Shown one piece after another: positions 1-6,236 of a stretch of 8,306 nucleotides of DNA (the stretch's first letter is position 1; every line of letters starts with the position of its first letter). The DNA is taken from the NCBI GenBank assembly GCA_021793895.1, contig JAJYRW010000057.1:1-8306 (forward strand), in the 5' to 3' direction. The position numbers and the translations under genes were made by a program. This DNA comes from Actinomycetes bacterium (lineage in GTDB: Bacteria; Actinomycetota; Actinomycetes; Actinomycetales; JAJYRW01). Under the pieces are notes generated by a model, which worked only from the letters and a program-made list of their open reading frames with translations, had not been told where the DNA came from and made no database searches.

Positions 1-999
1 CGCTGCGCGCCGGCGCCGATCCACCTCATAGAGCGCAATTCCCCCCGCCACGGCGGCGTTTAGCGACTCGGTATCGGCCGCAATGGGAATCGAGGCCACC
101 AGGTCGCACTGCTCACGCACCAAGCGTGAGAGCCCCTTGCCCTCCGATCCGATCACGAGCACGAGCGGTTCGGTAGCGAGCTCCACATCTGCAATGCAGA
201 CGGTGCCGCCCGCGTCCAGGCCGACGATGAAATAGCCCGCCTTGCGGAAGTCTTGTAGGGCGCGCGTGAGATTAGTTGCCCGCGCAACGGGCACGCGGGC
301 CGCCGCTCCGGCCGAAACCTTAAAAGCGGCAGTGGTCACTCCGGCAGCGCGGCGCTCGGGAATTACGACCCCATCTACCCCAAACGCACCGGCCGACCGC
401 AATACCGCACCGAGATTGCGCGGGTCCGTGACGCCGTCCAAACTCACAATTAGCGGGGTGGTGTCTGCCTCATGAACCGGAACTAAAAGATCGCGCGGGT
501 GCGCGTATTCATAGGGAGGCACCTGGAGCGCCAGGCCCTGATGTACCGCGTTGTCGGTGAACTTATCCAGGTCGGAGCGGGCGGTCTCGAGCATGGTGAT
601 GCGCGCTTCGCCCGCTAGTTTTACGGCCCGCTTGACGCGATCATCGCTTTCGATTCCGTGCGCGAGGTACAGCGTCGAGGCCGGAATTTGGGCCTCTAAG
701 GCCTCGACCACCGCGTTGCGTCCGGCAATAACTTCACCACCGGGCGTGCGTTGGGGCCGAACTAGATTTCCACTAGTTTGGCGCGGATCGGGTTGTGCGC
801 CGGATTTGCGGCGCCGACTTGCAGCCCGGTCCCGTTGGGCTTTGCGCTTTGCGGCCGGGTGATAGGGACGATCCTCTGCCTTGGGAGTGGGGCCTTTGCC
901 TTCCAGCGCGCGACGACCGTGCCCACCGGTGCCCCGGCTGGGCCCCTTTTTGGTGCCGGGCTTGCGTACTGCGCCGCGGCGTCCACCGTCACCTGCCAT
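1..999 (-). CDS. rlmB: 23S rRNA (guanosine-2'-O-)-methyltransferase RlmB, SpoU/TrmH family (3' end cut by window edge)
   Basis: SpoU-family SPOUT methyltransferase; RlmB uses S-adenosylmethionine to 2'-O-methylate a guanosine in domain V of 23S rRNA (G2251 in E. coli). The frame is open for all 333 codons, with no stop before the edge. Residues 1-90 form a basic, Gly/Arg/Lys-rich tail beginning [19 protein letters not shown], typical of actinobacterial members. An L30e-like substrate domain starts near GRNAVVEAL (93-101). The three SPOUT motifs follow: LDGVTDPRNLGAVLRSAG (187-204, with N195 and R201), VIGSEGKGLSRL (282-293, E286), and IPIAADTESLNAAVAGGIAL (304-323, N314). The third motif lies close to the usual C-terminus, so probably only a few residues are missing. 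The ATG at 999 overlaps the cysS TAA stop as TAATG, with GAGGAG at 1012-1007 seven bases upstream, implying translational coupling. It is the last gene of the carD operon visible here. The exact rRNA target is inferred from the family. Confidence 0.93.
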   Translation of the reverse strand, partial: MAGDGGRRGAVRKPGTKKGPSRGTGGHGRRALEGKGPTPKAEDRPYHPAAKRKAQRDRAASRRRKSGAQPDPRQTSGNLVRPQRTPGGEVIAGRNAVVEALEAQIPASTLYLAHGIESDDRVKRAVKLAGEARITMLETARSDLDKFTDNAVHQGLALQVPPYEYAHPRDLLVPVHEADTTPLIVSLDGVTDPRNLGAVLRSAGAFGVDGVVIPERRAAGVTTAAFKVSAGAAARVPVARATNLTRALQDFRKAGYFIVGLDAGGTVCIADVELATEPLVLVIGSEGKGLSRLVREQCDLVASIPIAADTESLNAAVAGGIALYEVDRRRRAA

Positions 1000-2477
1000 T
1001 AGTTTTCTCCTCGAGACGAAGATTCTTCAAAGCGGCCTTGCGCCGGGCTTCCTTGTAACGACCACCGCGCTCCGCGCACCGAATCCTCCACAACTATTCC
1101 CGCCGCCGTCAACTGATCGCGAATCGCATCCGCAGTGGCGAAATCCCGGGCAGAGCGTGCCTCATCCCGCGCGAGCAACTGCGCCGTCACTAACTGATCC
1201 AGCGCGGTGCGGGCCGCATCTGAACTTATTGCGTCCAAGCCGCTCCGCCAGGCCGGATCCAACGGGTCGAGCCCCAGGACGTCCAGCATCGCACGCAGCC
1301 GCAAAACATGCTCGCCCAGTGCGCGCCGATCCACGTCCGTAAGGGCCTGGTTTCCAGCTCGCAACTCTTCATGAACTACCGCGAGCGCGGCCGAGACGTT
1401 GAGATCATCGTTCATCGCTTCGACGAAGTCTTCCGGAAGCTCAACCTCGTTCAGGTCCGCTGCTGCGTCGACCTCGACGATTTCACCGGCCCGCTCAATA
1501 AACCCGGCCAGCCGCTCCCACGCGCTGGTGGCTTCGGGCAACGAATCAGCCGTGAACTCAATCATGGAGCGGTACTGAGCCACGCCCAGGGCGTAGCGCA
1601 GCGCCTGCGGCGCAACGGTTTCAAGAATCGTTGCAACCTGCAGTGAGTTGCCCAGTGATTTGCTCATTTTCTCGCCCGCGGTTGTGACCCACGCGTTGTG
1701 CAACCAGTATTGCGCGAAGCCAAAACCTGCCGCCCGGGACTGGGCCTGCTCGTTTTCGTGGTGCGGAAAGCGCAGGTCCAGGCCGCCAGCGTGAATATCG
1801 AAGGAGTCACCGAGGTAGCGGCGAGCCATCGCCGAGCATTCGATATGCCAGCCGGGGCGCCCGCGGCCAAAGGGGGTCGGCCAGGATGCCGTTGCGGGTT
1901 CACCCGGCTTGGCGCTCTTCCACAGGGCGAAGTCGCGCGGGTCGCGCTTGGTGGACTCGCCGCCATCGCCGGAAGAGAGCATTTCGGCCGGATCTTGGTG
2001 CGTCAGCGCGCCGTAGTCGGGAAATGAGGGAACATCAAACCACACATCCGCGCTACCCGAGGGGTCGGCGTAGGCGTGGCCGCGTTCGATGAGCCGCTCG
2101 ATAATGTCGACCATGTCCAGGATGTGCCCAGTTGCGCGCGGCTCATAGTCGGGCGGGGTGATATTTAGCGCGTCATATGCGGCTGTGAACTCCCGCTCGA
2201 ACCGCAGAGCCCACGCCCACCACGGGGTGTTGTTCGCGGCAGCTTTATCTAAAATTTTGTCGTCGATATCGGTCACATTGCGCACGAACGTCACGTCATA
2301 GCCCAAGCGCCGCAGCCAGCGCACGAGCACATCGAAGGCGATCGCGGAGCGCAGGTGACCGATGTGGGGTGAGGACTGAACAGTGGCACCACACAGGTAA
2401 ATTCCAACCTTGCCAGGTACCAGGGGTTCGAACTCGCGAACTGTTCGCGTCGCAGTATCAAATAATTTCAGACTCAC
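999..2477 (-). CDS. cysS: Cysteinyl-tRNA synthetase
   Basis: Class I aminoacyl-tRNA synthetase that charges tRNA-Cys with cysteine using ATP; 492 residues, slightly longer than the roughly 460-470 usual in the family. Visible landmarks: Zn ligand C29 in LCGATVQ, the HIGH signature PHIGH ending at H41, [12 protein letters not shown] (66-76), the remaining Zn ligands C214 (WHIECSAM), H239 and E243 (FPHHENE), and the KMSKS loop at 270-274. The long C-terminal helical and anticodon-binding region is present. It ends in a polar tail (last ~25 residues, [18 protein letters not shown]) that looks dispensable. The start is GTG at 2477, giving [11 protein letters not shown]; a weak GGGA lies just upstream and no better start is seen. 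It lies 45 bases after ispDF and overlaps rlmB by one base. The CysS paralogue MshC (mycothiol ligase) is the alternative, but the length, the [13 protein letters not shown] motif and the carD-ispDF-rlmB context match CysS. Confidence 0.96.
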   Translation of the reverse strand: MSLKLFDTATRTVREFEPLVPGKVGIYLCGATVQSSPHIGHLRSAIAFDVLVRWLRRLGYDVTFVRNVTDIDDKILDKAAANNTPWWAWALRFEREFTAAYDALNITPPDYEPRATGHILDMVDIIERLIERGHAYADPSGSADVWFDVPSFPDYGALTHQDPAEMLSSGDGGESTKRDPRDFALWKSAKPGEPATASWPTPFGRGRPGWHIECSAMARRYLGDSFDIHAGGLDLRFPHHENEQAQSRAAGFGFAQYWLHNAWVTTAGEKMSKSLGNSLQVATILETVAPQALRYALGVAQYRSMIEFTADSLPEATSAWERLAGFIERAGEIVEVDAAADLNEVELPEDFVEAMNDDLNVSAALAVVHEELRAGNQALTDVDRRALGEHVLRLRAMLDVLGLDPLDPAWRSGLDAISSDAARTALDQLVTAQLLARDEARSARDFATADAIRDQLTAAGIVVEDSVRGARWSLQGSPAQGRFEESSSRGEN

Positions 2478-2522
2478 ACGTCCCAGGGTACCGGCGATGG
2501 GCTGCGCTTTGGCCGCCCGCGG

Positions 2523-3755
2523 TCAGGAAACCCGCACGACCAACGCGGTGGCAATCGCCGCCAGCCCATCCCCGCGCCCAACAAACCCCAAACCGTCCGT
2601 CGTGGTCGCCGCGAGTGACACAGGCGCGCCCAGCGCGGTGCTCATAACTTGCTCGGCTTCCACCCGGCGATCAGCCAGGCGCGGAAACGGGCCAACTAGT
2701 TGCACCGCAACGTTGCCGATTTGAAATCCGGCTTCGCGCACCAGCACGGCCGTCTCTTGCAAAAACCGCTCACCCGGCGCACCGAAATATTCTGAATCCG
2801 AGGTACCAAAGTGCGTGCCCAAATCGCCCAGTCCCGCAGCAGAAAGTACCGCATCGCACACCGCGTGGGCGACCACGTCACCATCAGAATGCCCAGATAG
2901 CCCCGGTTTATCAGGCCATTTCAATCCGGCAACACACAGCGGCGCATCACTGCCGGTGTTGATGGGATGGACATCGATCGCAATTCCCGTTCGGGGCAGC
3001 AGCGCGGGTGAAAACGGCGCTTGGGTTTGCTGCGGAGCGGGCTGCGCAGTCAAAAAAGCCGCGGCCCGCTCTAGGTCGGCGGGCGTGGTGATTTTTAAAG
3101 CCTCATCAGAGCCCAAAACCACATCGACAGGCACGTTCAAAGCCTCGACCAGAGCGGCATCGTCGGTCGCGCCGGTGGCTTCATCAGTTCCTGCAGAACC
3201 CATCGCATGCGCCCGCCGCAGCACCTCAATTTCGAATCCCTGGGGAGTTTGCACCGCCCGCAAATTGGCGCGATTAGGGGTTGCGGTCACCCGCTGCTGT
3301 GTGACCTCTTTGATGGTGTCGCTGACCGGTAGCGCGGGGATTACTGCCTGAGACCCGCTTTCCAGTGCGTCAAATACCTGTTTAATTAAGGACGGCGGCG
3401 CTAAGCATCGGGCGGCGTCGTGCACCAGGACATGACTCGTCTCGGGCGGCAGCGCAGCCAAACCGGCCGCCACAGAATCTTGGCGGCTGGCTCCGCCAGC
3501 AACCACGAGAATGTCGGAGGCGGGATTCGGGCCCACGGCGGCGCTAATTAGTCGCGTGAATTCGTCGACATGCGCCTGCGGGGCGGTGATAACAATTGTG
3601 CGCGCGGTGCCAGAATCAATGATTCCGCGCACCGCGCGCACAATAAGTGGTGTTCCTGCTAGTTCAACCAGGGCCTTGGGTTGGTTAGCGCCGAGGCGCT
3701 GACCTGAGCCTGCGGCAACAACGATTGCGGCAGCGCGAATATCGCGGTGGCTCAC
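2523..3755 (-). CDS. ispDF: Bifunctional IspD/IspF: MEP cytidylyltransferase fused to MEcPP synthase
   Basis: Fusion of two MEP-pathway enzymes for isoprenoid precursors, 410 residues. The N-terminal IspD domain (about 8-236) converts 2-C-methyl-D-erythritol 4-phosphate and CTP to CDP-ME. It shows the nucleotidyltransferase loop [18 protein letters not shown] (12-29), [15 protein letters not shown] (85-99), HDAAR (112-116), SDTIKEV (145-151), RAVQTPQGF (166-174) and KITTPADL (221-228). A Pro/Gln/Ala-rich linker (about 237-255) leads to IspF, which cyclises CDP-ME-2-phosphate to MEcPP. Its metal ligands are D261 and H263 (DVHP) and H297 in [12 protein letters not shown] (288-299); [18 protein letters not shown] (383-400) is the C-terminal signature. 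The IspF half resembles the M. tuberculosis protein. IspE, the intervening enzyme, is not in the window. The start is GTG at 3755, 28 bases after the carD stop, with only a weak Shine-Dalgarno; the N-terminus fits the family well. Mycobacteria keep the two as separate adjacent genes. Confidence 0.95.
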   Translation of the reverse strand: MSHRDIRAAAIVVAAGSGQRLGANQPKALVELAGTPLIVRAVRGIIDSGTARTIVITAPQAHVDEFTRLISAAVGPNPASDILVVAGGASRQDSVAAGLAALPPETSHVLVHDAARCLAPPSLIKQVFDALESGSQAVIPALPVSDTIKEVTQQRVTATPNRANLRAVQTPQGFEIEVLRRAHAMGSAGTDEATGATDDAALVEALNVPVDVVLGSDEALKITTPADLERAAAFLTAQPAPQQTQAPFSPALLPRTGIAIDVHPINTGSDAPLCVAGLKWPDKPGLSGHSDGDVVAHAVCDAVLSAAGLGDLGTHFGTSDSEYFGAPGERFLQETAVLVREAGFQIGNVAVQLVGPFPRLADRRVEAEQVMSTALGAPVSLAATTTDGLGFVGRGDGLAAIATALVVRVS

Positions 3756-3783
3756 TGGTGGGAACTCTTAACTATCGAAGAAG

Positions 3784-4275
3784 TTAGGAGGTCAAGATTT
3801 CGTCGAGGAATGCTTCGGCCTTTTCTTCATCGGTCTTCTTCGCTAATGCGAGCTCCGATATCAGAATTTGCCGGGCCTTGACTAGCATCCGCTTCTCGCC
3901 GGCCGACAGGCCGCGATCTGCATCGCGACGCGACAGGTCGCGCACGACTTCTGCAACCTTAATTACGTCACCGGAAGCGAGCTTTTCCAAATTGGCCTTA
4001 TACCGGCGAGACCAGTTAGTGGGCTCTTCGGTGTATTCCGCGCGCAGAACATCGAAGACCTCTTCAAGGCCTTCCTTGTCGACGACATCGCGCACGCCGA
4101 CCAGGTCAACGTTCTCGGCCGGGACCTCAATGGTTAAATCGCCTTGAGCGATACGTAATTTGAGATAGGTTTTCTTCTCACCGCGGATAGTGCGGTTCTT
4201 TATTTCTTCGATGTATGCTGCCCCATGGTGGGGATAGACGACGGTCTCTCCGACCTCGAACGTCTGAACTGTCAT
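3784..4275 (-). CDS. carD: CarD-family RNA polymerase-binding transcriptional regulator
   Basis: CarD binds the RNA polymerase beta lobe and the upstream edge of the promoter bubble, stabilising the open complex; it is essential in mycobacteria and influences rRNA promoters. This copy has 163 residues, the family norm. The N-terminal Tudor-like RNAP-interaction domain (about 5-55) carries [13 protein letters not shown] (8-20). The C-terminal helical DNA-binding domain carries [20 protein letters not shown] (83-102), with W88 aligning to M. tuberculosis W85, the residue that wedges into the bubble edge, and [17 protein letters not shown] (121-137). R28 aligns to the RNAP-contacting R25 of M. 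tuberculosis, but the position equivalent to R47 is Glu (E50). VRDLSRR replaces the VRDLWRR that I recall for mycobacteria and Streptomyces. It is the promoter-proximal gene of the minus-strand operon. The ATG at 4275 is preceded by GAGAGGGG at 4292-4285, spacer nine. Confidence 0.97.
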   Translation of the reverse strand: MTVQTFEVGETVVYPHHGAAYIEEIKNRTIRGEKKTYLKLRIAQGDLTIEVPAENVDLVGVRDVVDKEGLEEVFDVLRAEYTEEPTNWSRRYKANLEKLASGDVIKVAEVVRDLSRRDADRGLSAGEKRMLVKARQILISELALAKKTDEEKAEAFLDEILTS

Positions 4276-4284
4276 GTGGACAAA

Positions 4285-4311
4285 CCCCTCTCGCCAACCC
4301 CTATGATACCA
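4285..4311 (-). promoter_or_regulatory. Candidate extended -10 promoter and ribosome binding site for the carD operon
   Basis: On the minus strand TGGTATCAT occupies 4311-4303, an extended -10 element (TG, one base, then TATCAT, one mismatch from TATAAT). There is no convincing -35 hexamer at the usual distance, as often with extended -10 promoters. Transcription would begin near 4297, giving a leader of roughly 20 bases that contains GAGAGGGG (4292-4285), nine bases before the carD ATG. The placement is reasonable for the whole carD-ispDF-cysS-rlmB operon. This is a motif reading only; no start site is mapped. Confidence 0.5.
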
Positions 4312-4437
4312 CGAGGGTGTCGTCGAGCCCCGGGATGTCTTTTGCGTTTACGCTGGTCACGGCAATGCGCACTCCACTGGGGCGGTGTGGCCAATACCCG
4401 GTAGGCTTTCAAACAGAACAAGTTTTCTTTCGATGGC

Positions 4438-4443
4438 AGGAGA
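4438..4443 (+). promoter_or_regulatory. Ribosome binding site fixing the GTG start of the lipoprotein gene
   Basis: AGGAGA lies six bases before the GTG at 4450. It decides the start: the nearby ATG at 4434 is in another frame and runs into a stop after eight codons. The GTG start gives a well-formed lipoprotein signal peptide. I found no strong -35/-10 pair upstream; TAGGCT at 4402-4407 is a weak -10 candidate without a recognisable -35. Confidence 0.75.
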
Positions 4444-4449
4444 TACATC

Positions 4450-4959
4450 GTGGCAGTAAGTCGCCGCTCCCGGCTCAGTGTTTTAGCCTTGAGCGCAACC
4501 TTGACCGCGGGATTAGCAGGCTGCAGCGTCGTGTCACCGATCATGACGGCCGAAGACTACGAAGCTGGCGACGGGACCATGATCGTCATCGATCGCGTCC
4601 GTGCCCTAAATCTGATGATCGTAACCGAGGCCGAGGGCGAGAGCGGCATTCTGCTTGGAGCGGTATCGAACCGCGATAATACGGACCACACGGTGGCCAT
4701 TAGCCTCGACGGAATCGACGTATTCAGCGACACAGTCACAGCCGAAACTACCTTTCTCTTGGAAGAGGGCGAACCCGTCATTGTCGACAGCGTTCCAGGG
4801 GCCCCCGGCTCCATGGTCGATGTTGCCTTCTCCGTTTCCGGTGCTGGCAGCCAAACCGAGTCGGTGCCCGTAGTTGATGGCACGCTGCCGGGCTATGCCG
4901 AAGTGCTCGAAGAACACGCTGACGCGCTGGAGAACTACTCCGGGCCGCTGGCCGAATAA
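4450..4959 (+). CDS. Putative secreted lipoprotein, positional counterpart of mycobacterial LpqE
   Basis: 169 residues with a clear type II signal peptide: basic start MAVSRRSR, hydrophobic core SVLALSATLTAG, and lipobox LAGC with the acylated Cys at position 25. The mature ~145-residue protein should be anchored to the outer face of the membrane. It is acidic and rich in Val, Thr, Gly and Ser, with segments that read as beta strands (IVIDRVRALNLMIV, GILLGAVSNRD, HTVAISLDGIDVF, MVDVAFSVSG) and a short charged C-terminal helix (YAEVLEEHADALENY). That pattern suggests a small beta-sandwich. It has one Cys (the lipidated one), one His before the C-terminal helix and no repeated His/Met motif, so I see no basis for a metal-chaperone call. 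It is divergent from carD across 174 bases, as lpqE (Rv3584) is in M. tuberculosis; that synteny and a loosely similar N-terminal strand pattern support the LpqE assignment. Function unknown. Confidence 0.85.
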   Translation: MAVSRRSRLSVLALSATLTAGLAGCSVVSPIMTAEDYEAGDGTMIVIDRVRALNLMIVTEAEGESGILLGAVSNRDNTDHTVAISLDGIDVFSDTVTAETTFLLEEGEPVIVDSVPGAPGSMVDVAFSVSGAGSQTESVPVVDGTLPGYAEVLEEHADALENYSGPLAE

Positions 4960-4992
4960 GTCCGCCGGCGCGCTGCAGGTTCTATATGTGAG

Positions 4993-5020
4993 TTGACTGG
5001 AGTTCTTTGTGGTGTAGACG
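4993..5020 (+). promoter_or_regulatory. Weak candidate promoter pointing into the intergenic region
   Basis: TTGACT at 4993-4998 is one mismatch from the TTGACA -35 consensus. After 16 bases comes TAGACG (5015-5020), a poor -10; TATGAA at 5022-5027 is a better hexamer at a worse distance. If used, it would transcribe rightward through the direct repeats and the inverted-repeat element with no obvious protein product. A chance match is quite possible. Confidence 0.2.
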
Positions 5021-5079
5021 CTATGAAGTTCCCACTTAAACTCCCGGCGTGGTGAACGCTCCTTGATTCGGAAGCAATG

Positions 5080-5121
5080 GTGCGCCCAAACCACATTGGA
5101 TTCCACGAAAGTGCGCCCAAA
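5080..5121. repeat. Two 11-bp direct repeats, GTGCGCCCAAA
   Basis: GTGCGCCCAAA occurs at 5080-5090 and again at 5111-5121, 31 bases start to start (about three helical turns). The spacer contains no obvious third copy. Two same-face sites could be a protein-binding pair or a remnant of a larger repeat. There is no gene immediately downstream on which an operator would obviously act. Confidence 0.6.
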
Positions 5122-5196
5122 AATTGTGCGAGCAGTTTCTTATCCCGCTTCAGTCACTAGTCCGCGCCACAAAGTCCGCATAGGCAGAAAAAGAAT

Positions 5197-5317
5197 TTGG
5201 CGGGCTTCTGACGGAAGGCTCCTCGAATTTGGTGCTAGAGATGCGAATGTGACTGATGAGGCAAAAAATCGCCCGATTCTTATCAGTACACCCGAGCTTC
5301 CGTCAGAAGCCCGCCAA
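5197..5317. repeat. 121-bp element bounded by perfect 21-bp inverted repeats
   Basis: The arm beginning TTGGCGGGCTTCTGACGG occupies 5197-5217, and its exact reverse complement occupies 5297-5317. Pairing can extend three more bases inward across a one-base bulge (5218). Each arm is itself a small imperfect palindrome (CTTC-TGACG-GAAG). The 79-base interior carries a second nested stem, GTGACTGAT (5249-5257) against ATCAGTACAC (5282-5291) with one bulged base, and an AATCG-CC-CGATT hairpin (5267-5278). The interior has no open frame of note. No clear target-site duplication flanks the arms. The structure fits a small non-autonomous transposable element (MITE), a REP-like palindromic unit, or a structured RNA. 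The minus-strand 3' side is followed by a T-rich stretch (5196-5186), but the loop is far too long for an ordinary intrinsic terminator. Confidence 0.85.
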
Positions 5318-5389
5318 TCTATAGTCCGCCAACCATTCCGCCGATCATATTGAGTACCTTCCGGCTTCCGCCAAATCCACCTCAGACGC

Positions 5390-5425
5390 AAAACCGGGGC
5401 AGAACCAAGAAGTTCTGCCCCGGTT
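5390..5425 (-). terminator. Intrinsic terminator of the lactonase-mshA-gpmA transcript
   Basis: A perfect 14-bp stem, AACCGGGGCAGAAC at 5392-5405 against GTTCTGCCCCGGTT at 5412-5425, encloses a six-base loop. Read on the minus strand the stem runs into TTTT (5393-5390), the U tract; on the plus strand no U tract follows. It starts about 64 bases beyond the gpmA stop codon. The U tract is short, but the stem is very stable. Confidence 0.85.
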
Positions 5426-5434
5426 GTGGCTCTC

Positions 5435-5506
5435 CAGCGTCAGCGCCCGCGGGAATCCCCAGCTAAGCGCCCGCGGGAATCGGCAGCGTCAGCGCCCCTG
5501 GGAGGC
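5435..5506. repeat. Three imperfect tandem repeats (about 24-25 bp) overlapping the gpmA stop codon
   Basis: Units begin at 5435, 5460 and 5484. Units 1 and 2 share the exact 16-mer AGCGCCCGCGGGAATC (5442-5457 and 5466-5481). Units 1 and 3 share the exact 14-mer CAGCGTCAGCGCCC (5435-5448 and 5484-5497). Unit 3 is the end of gpmA: on the minus strand its bases encode the terminal Gln-Gly-Arg and the TGA. The other two copies lie downstream of the stop, between gpmA and its terminator. They look like duplications of the gene end that have since diverged; the core CCCGCGGG is palindromic. Confidence 0.8.
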
Positions 5507-6232
5507 GACGGCCTTGATTGCTTCAGCTGCGGCTTCGGGATCGAGGTATTTGCCACCGGCGGTAACGGGCTTGAAGTTCTCATCCAACTCGTAAACCAGC
5601 GGAATACCCGTGGGCACGTTCAATCCCGCGATGGTCTTATCGTCGATGCCATCGAGGTGCTTAATCAGTGCGCGCAACGAGTTGCCGTGCGCGGCAACCA
5701 AAACGGTCTTATTCGCCTTCAAGTCCGGAATAATCTCCGACTCCCAGTAGGGCAGCGCGCGCTCGAGCACGTCTTTCAAGCATTCAGTGCGCGGCATGTC
5801 ATCGCCCAGGTCCGCATAGCGCCGTTCCGTATCTTGAGAGAACTCGCTGCCCAGCTCGATCGGCGGCGGGGGGACATCATAGGAGCGGCGCCACAGCATG
5901 AACTGCTCTTCGCCGTACTGGTCGAGCGTCTGCTTCTTGTCTTTGCCCTGCAGCGCACCGTAGTGGCGCTCGTTTAACCGCCAGTGGCGCTTGACCGGGA
6001 TCCAGTGCATATCAGCCGCATCGAGGGCCAAGTTTGCAGTTGTAATTGCGCGGCGCAGCAGCGAAGTGTGGACGATGTCGGGGTGAATGCCGGCCTCAGC
6101 CATGAGGTTGCCCCCACGCTTGGCTTCTTCAATTCCCTTTTCCGAAAGGTGGACGTCCACCCAGCCGGTGAACAGGTTTTTTGCGTTCCATTCGCTCTCG
6201 CCATGGCGGAGCAAAACCAAGGTGTAAGTCAT
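5489..6232 (-). CDS. gpmA: 2,3-bisphosphoglycerate-dependent phosphoglycerate mutase
   Basis: Interconverts 3-phosphoglycerate and 2-phosphoglycerate in glycolysis and gluconeogenesis, using a phosphohistidine primed by 2,3-bisphosphoglycerate. At 247 residues it is the normal length for the cofactor-dependent enzyme. The catalytic signature [12 protein letters not shown] places the phosphorylated His at H10; LLRRAITTA (59-67) and [11 protein letters not shown] (86-96, acid/base E88) follow, and the second catalytic His is H182 in [12 protein letters not shown] chose the ATG at 6232 ([12 protein letters not shown]) because it gives the family N-terminus and has AGGA seven bases upstream. The frame is open back to an ATG at 6304, but that would add 24 atypical residues and overlap mshA. 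The start lies four bases after the mshA stop, so the two are probably translationally coupled. A strong terminator follows. Confidence 0.97.
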   Translation of the reverse strand: MTYTLVLLRHGESEWNAKNLFTGWVDVHLSEKGIEEAKRGGNLMAEAGIHPDIVHTSLLRRAITTANLALDAADMHWIPVKRHWRLNERHYGALQGKDKKQTLDQYGEEQFMLWRRSYDVPPPPIELGSEFSQDTERRYADLGDDMPRTECLKDVLERALPYWESEIIPDLKANKTVLVAAHGNSLRALIKHLDGIDDKTIAGLNVPTGIPLVYELDENFKPVTAGGKYLDPEAAAEAIKAVASQGR

Positions 6233-6236
6233 GTAT

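Larger units (their letters stand above)
4960..5488. other. 529-base intergenic region between convergent genes, AT-richer, with repeats but no convincing gene
   Basis: This stretch separates the lipoprotein gene from the convergent gpmA. Much of 4975-5390 is clearly less G+C rich than the flanking genes. Open frames cross it on both strands (for example 5063-5353 plus and 5140-5391 minus), but their peptides lack recognisable domains, overlap one another and are largely dictated by the inverted repeat, so I do not call genes. In order it contains a weak promoter-like pair (4993-5020), two direct repeats (5080-5121), a 121-bp inverted-repeat element (5197-5317), a terminator for the minus-strand genes (5390-5425) and a tandem repeat running into the gpmA stop codon (5435-5506). 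No strong terminator for the lipoprotein gene is visible. Confidence 0.7.

Noticed and set aside
1664..2092. Open frames on both strands within cysS
   Set aside because: These are shadows of the high-G+C codon pattern of cysS; none has a domain or a convincing ribosome site.
999..2477. Reading this gene as mshC (mycothiol ligase, a CysS paralogue) because mshA is nearby
   Set aside because: The length of 492, the [13 protein letters not shown] motif, the complete C-terminal anticodon-binding region and the carD-ispDF-rlmB context all indicate a true cysteinyl-tRNA synthetase.
4450..4959. Copper-chaperone (PCuAC-like) assignment for the lipoprotein
   Set aside because: The Met/His copper-binding motif of that family is absent; the mature protein has no repeated His/Met pattern.
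5197..5317. Inverted repeat as a transcription terminator for the lipoprotein gene
   Set aside because: The loop of 79 bases is far too long for an intrinsic terminator and no U tract follows the plus-strand 3' arm.
5063..5353. 96-residue plus-strand open frame (TTG start) in the intergenic region
   Set aside because: No ribosome site of note, no recognisable domain, sequence shaped by the inverted repeat (ASDG / PSEAR mirror segments), and an equally long open frame on the opposite strand at 5140-5391.
5140..5391. 83-residue minus-strand open frame across the inverted repeat
   Set aside because: It starts inside the gpmA terminator area, lies over the repeat arms, and its peptide resembles nothing I recognise; coding is not supported.
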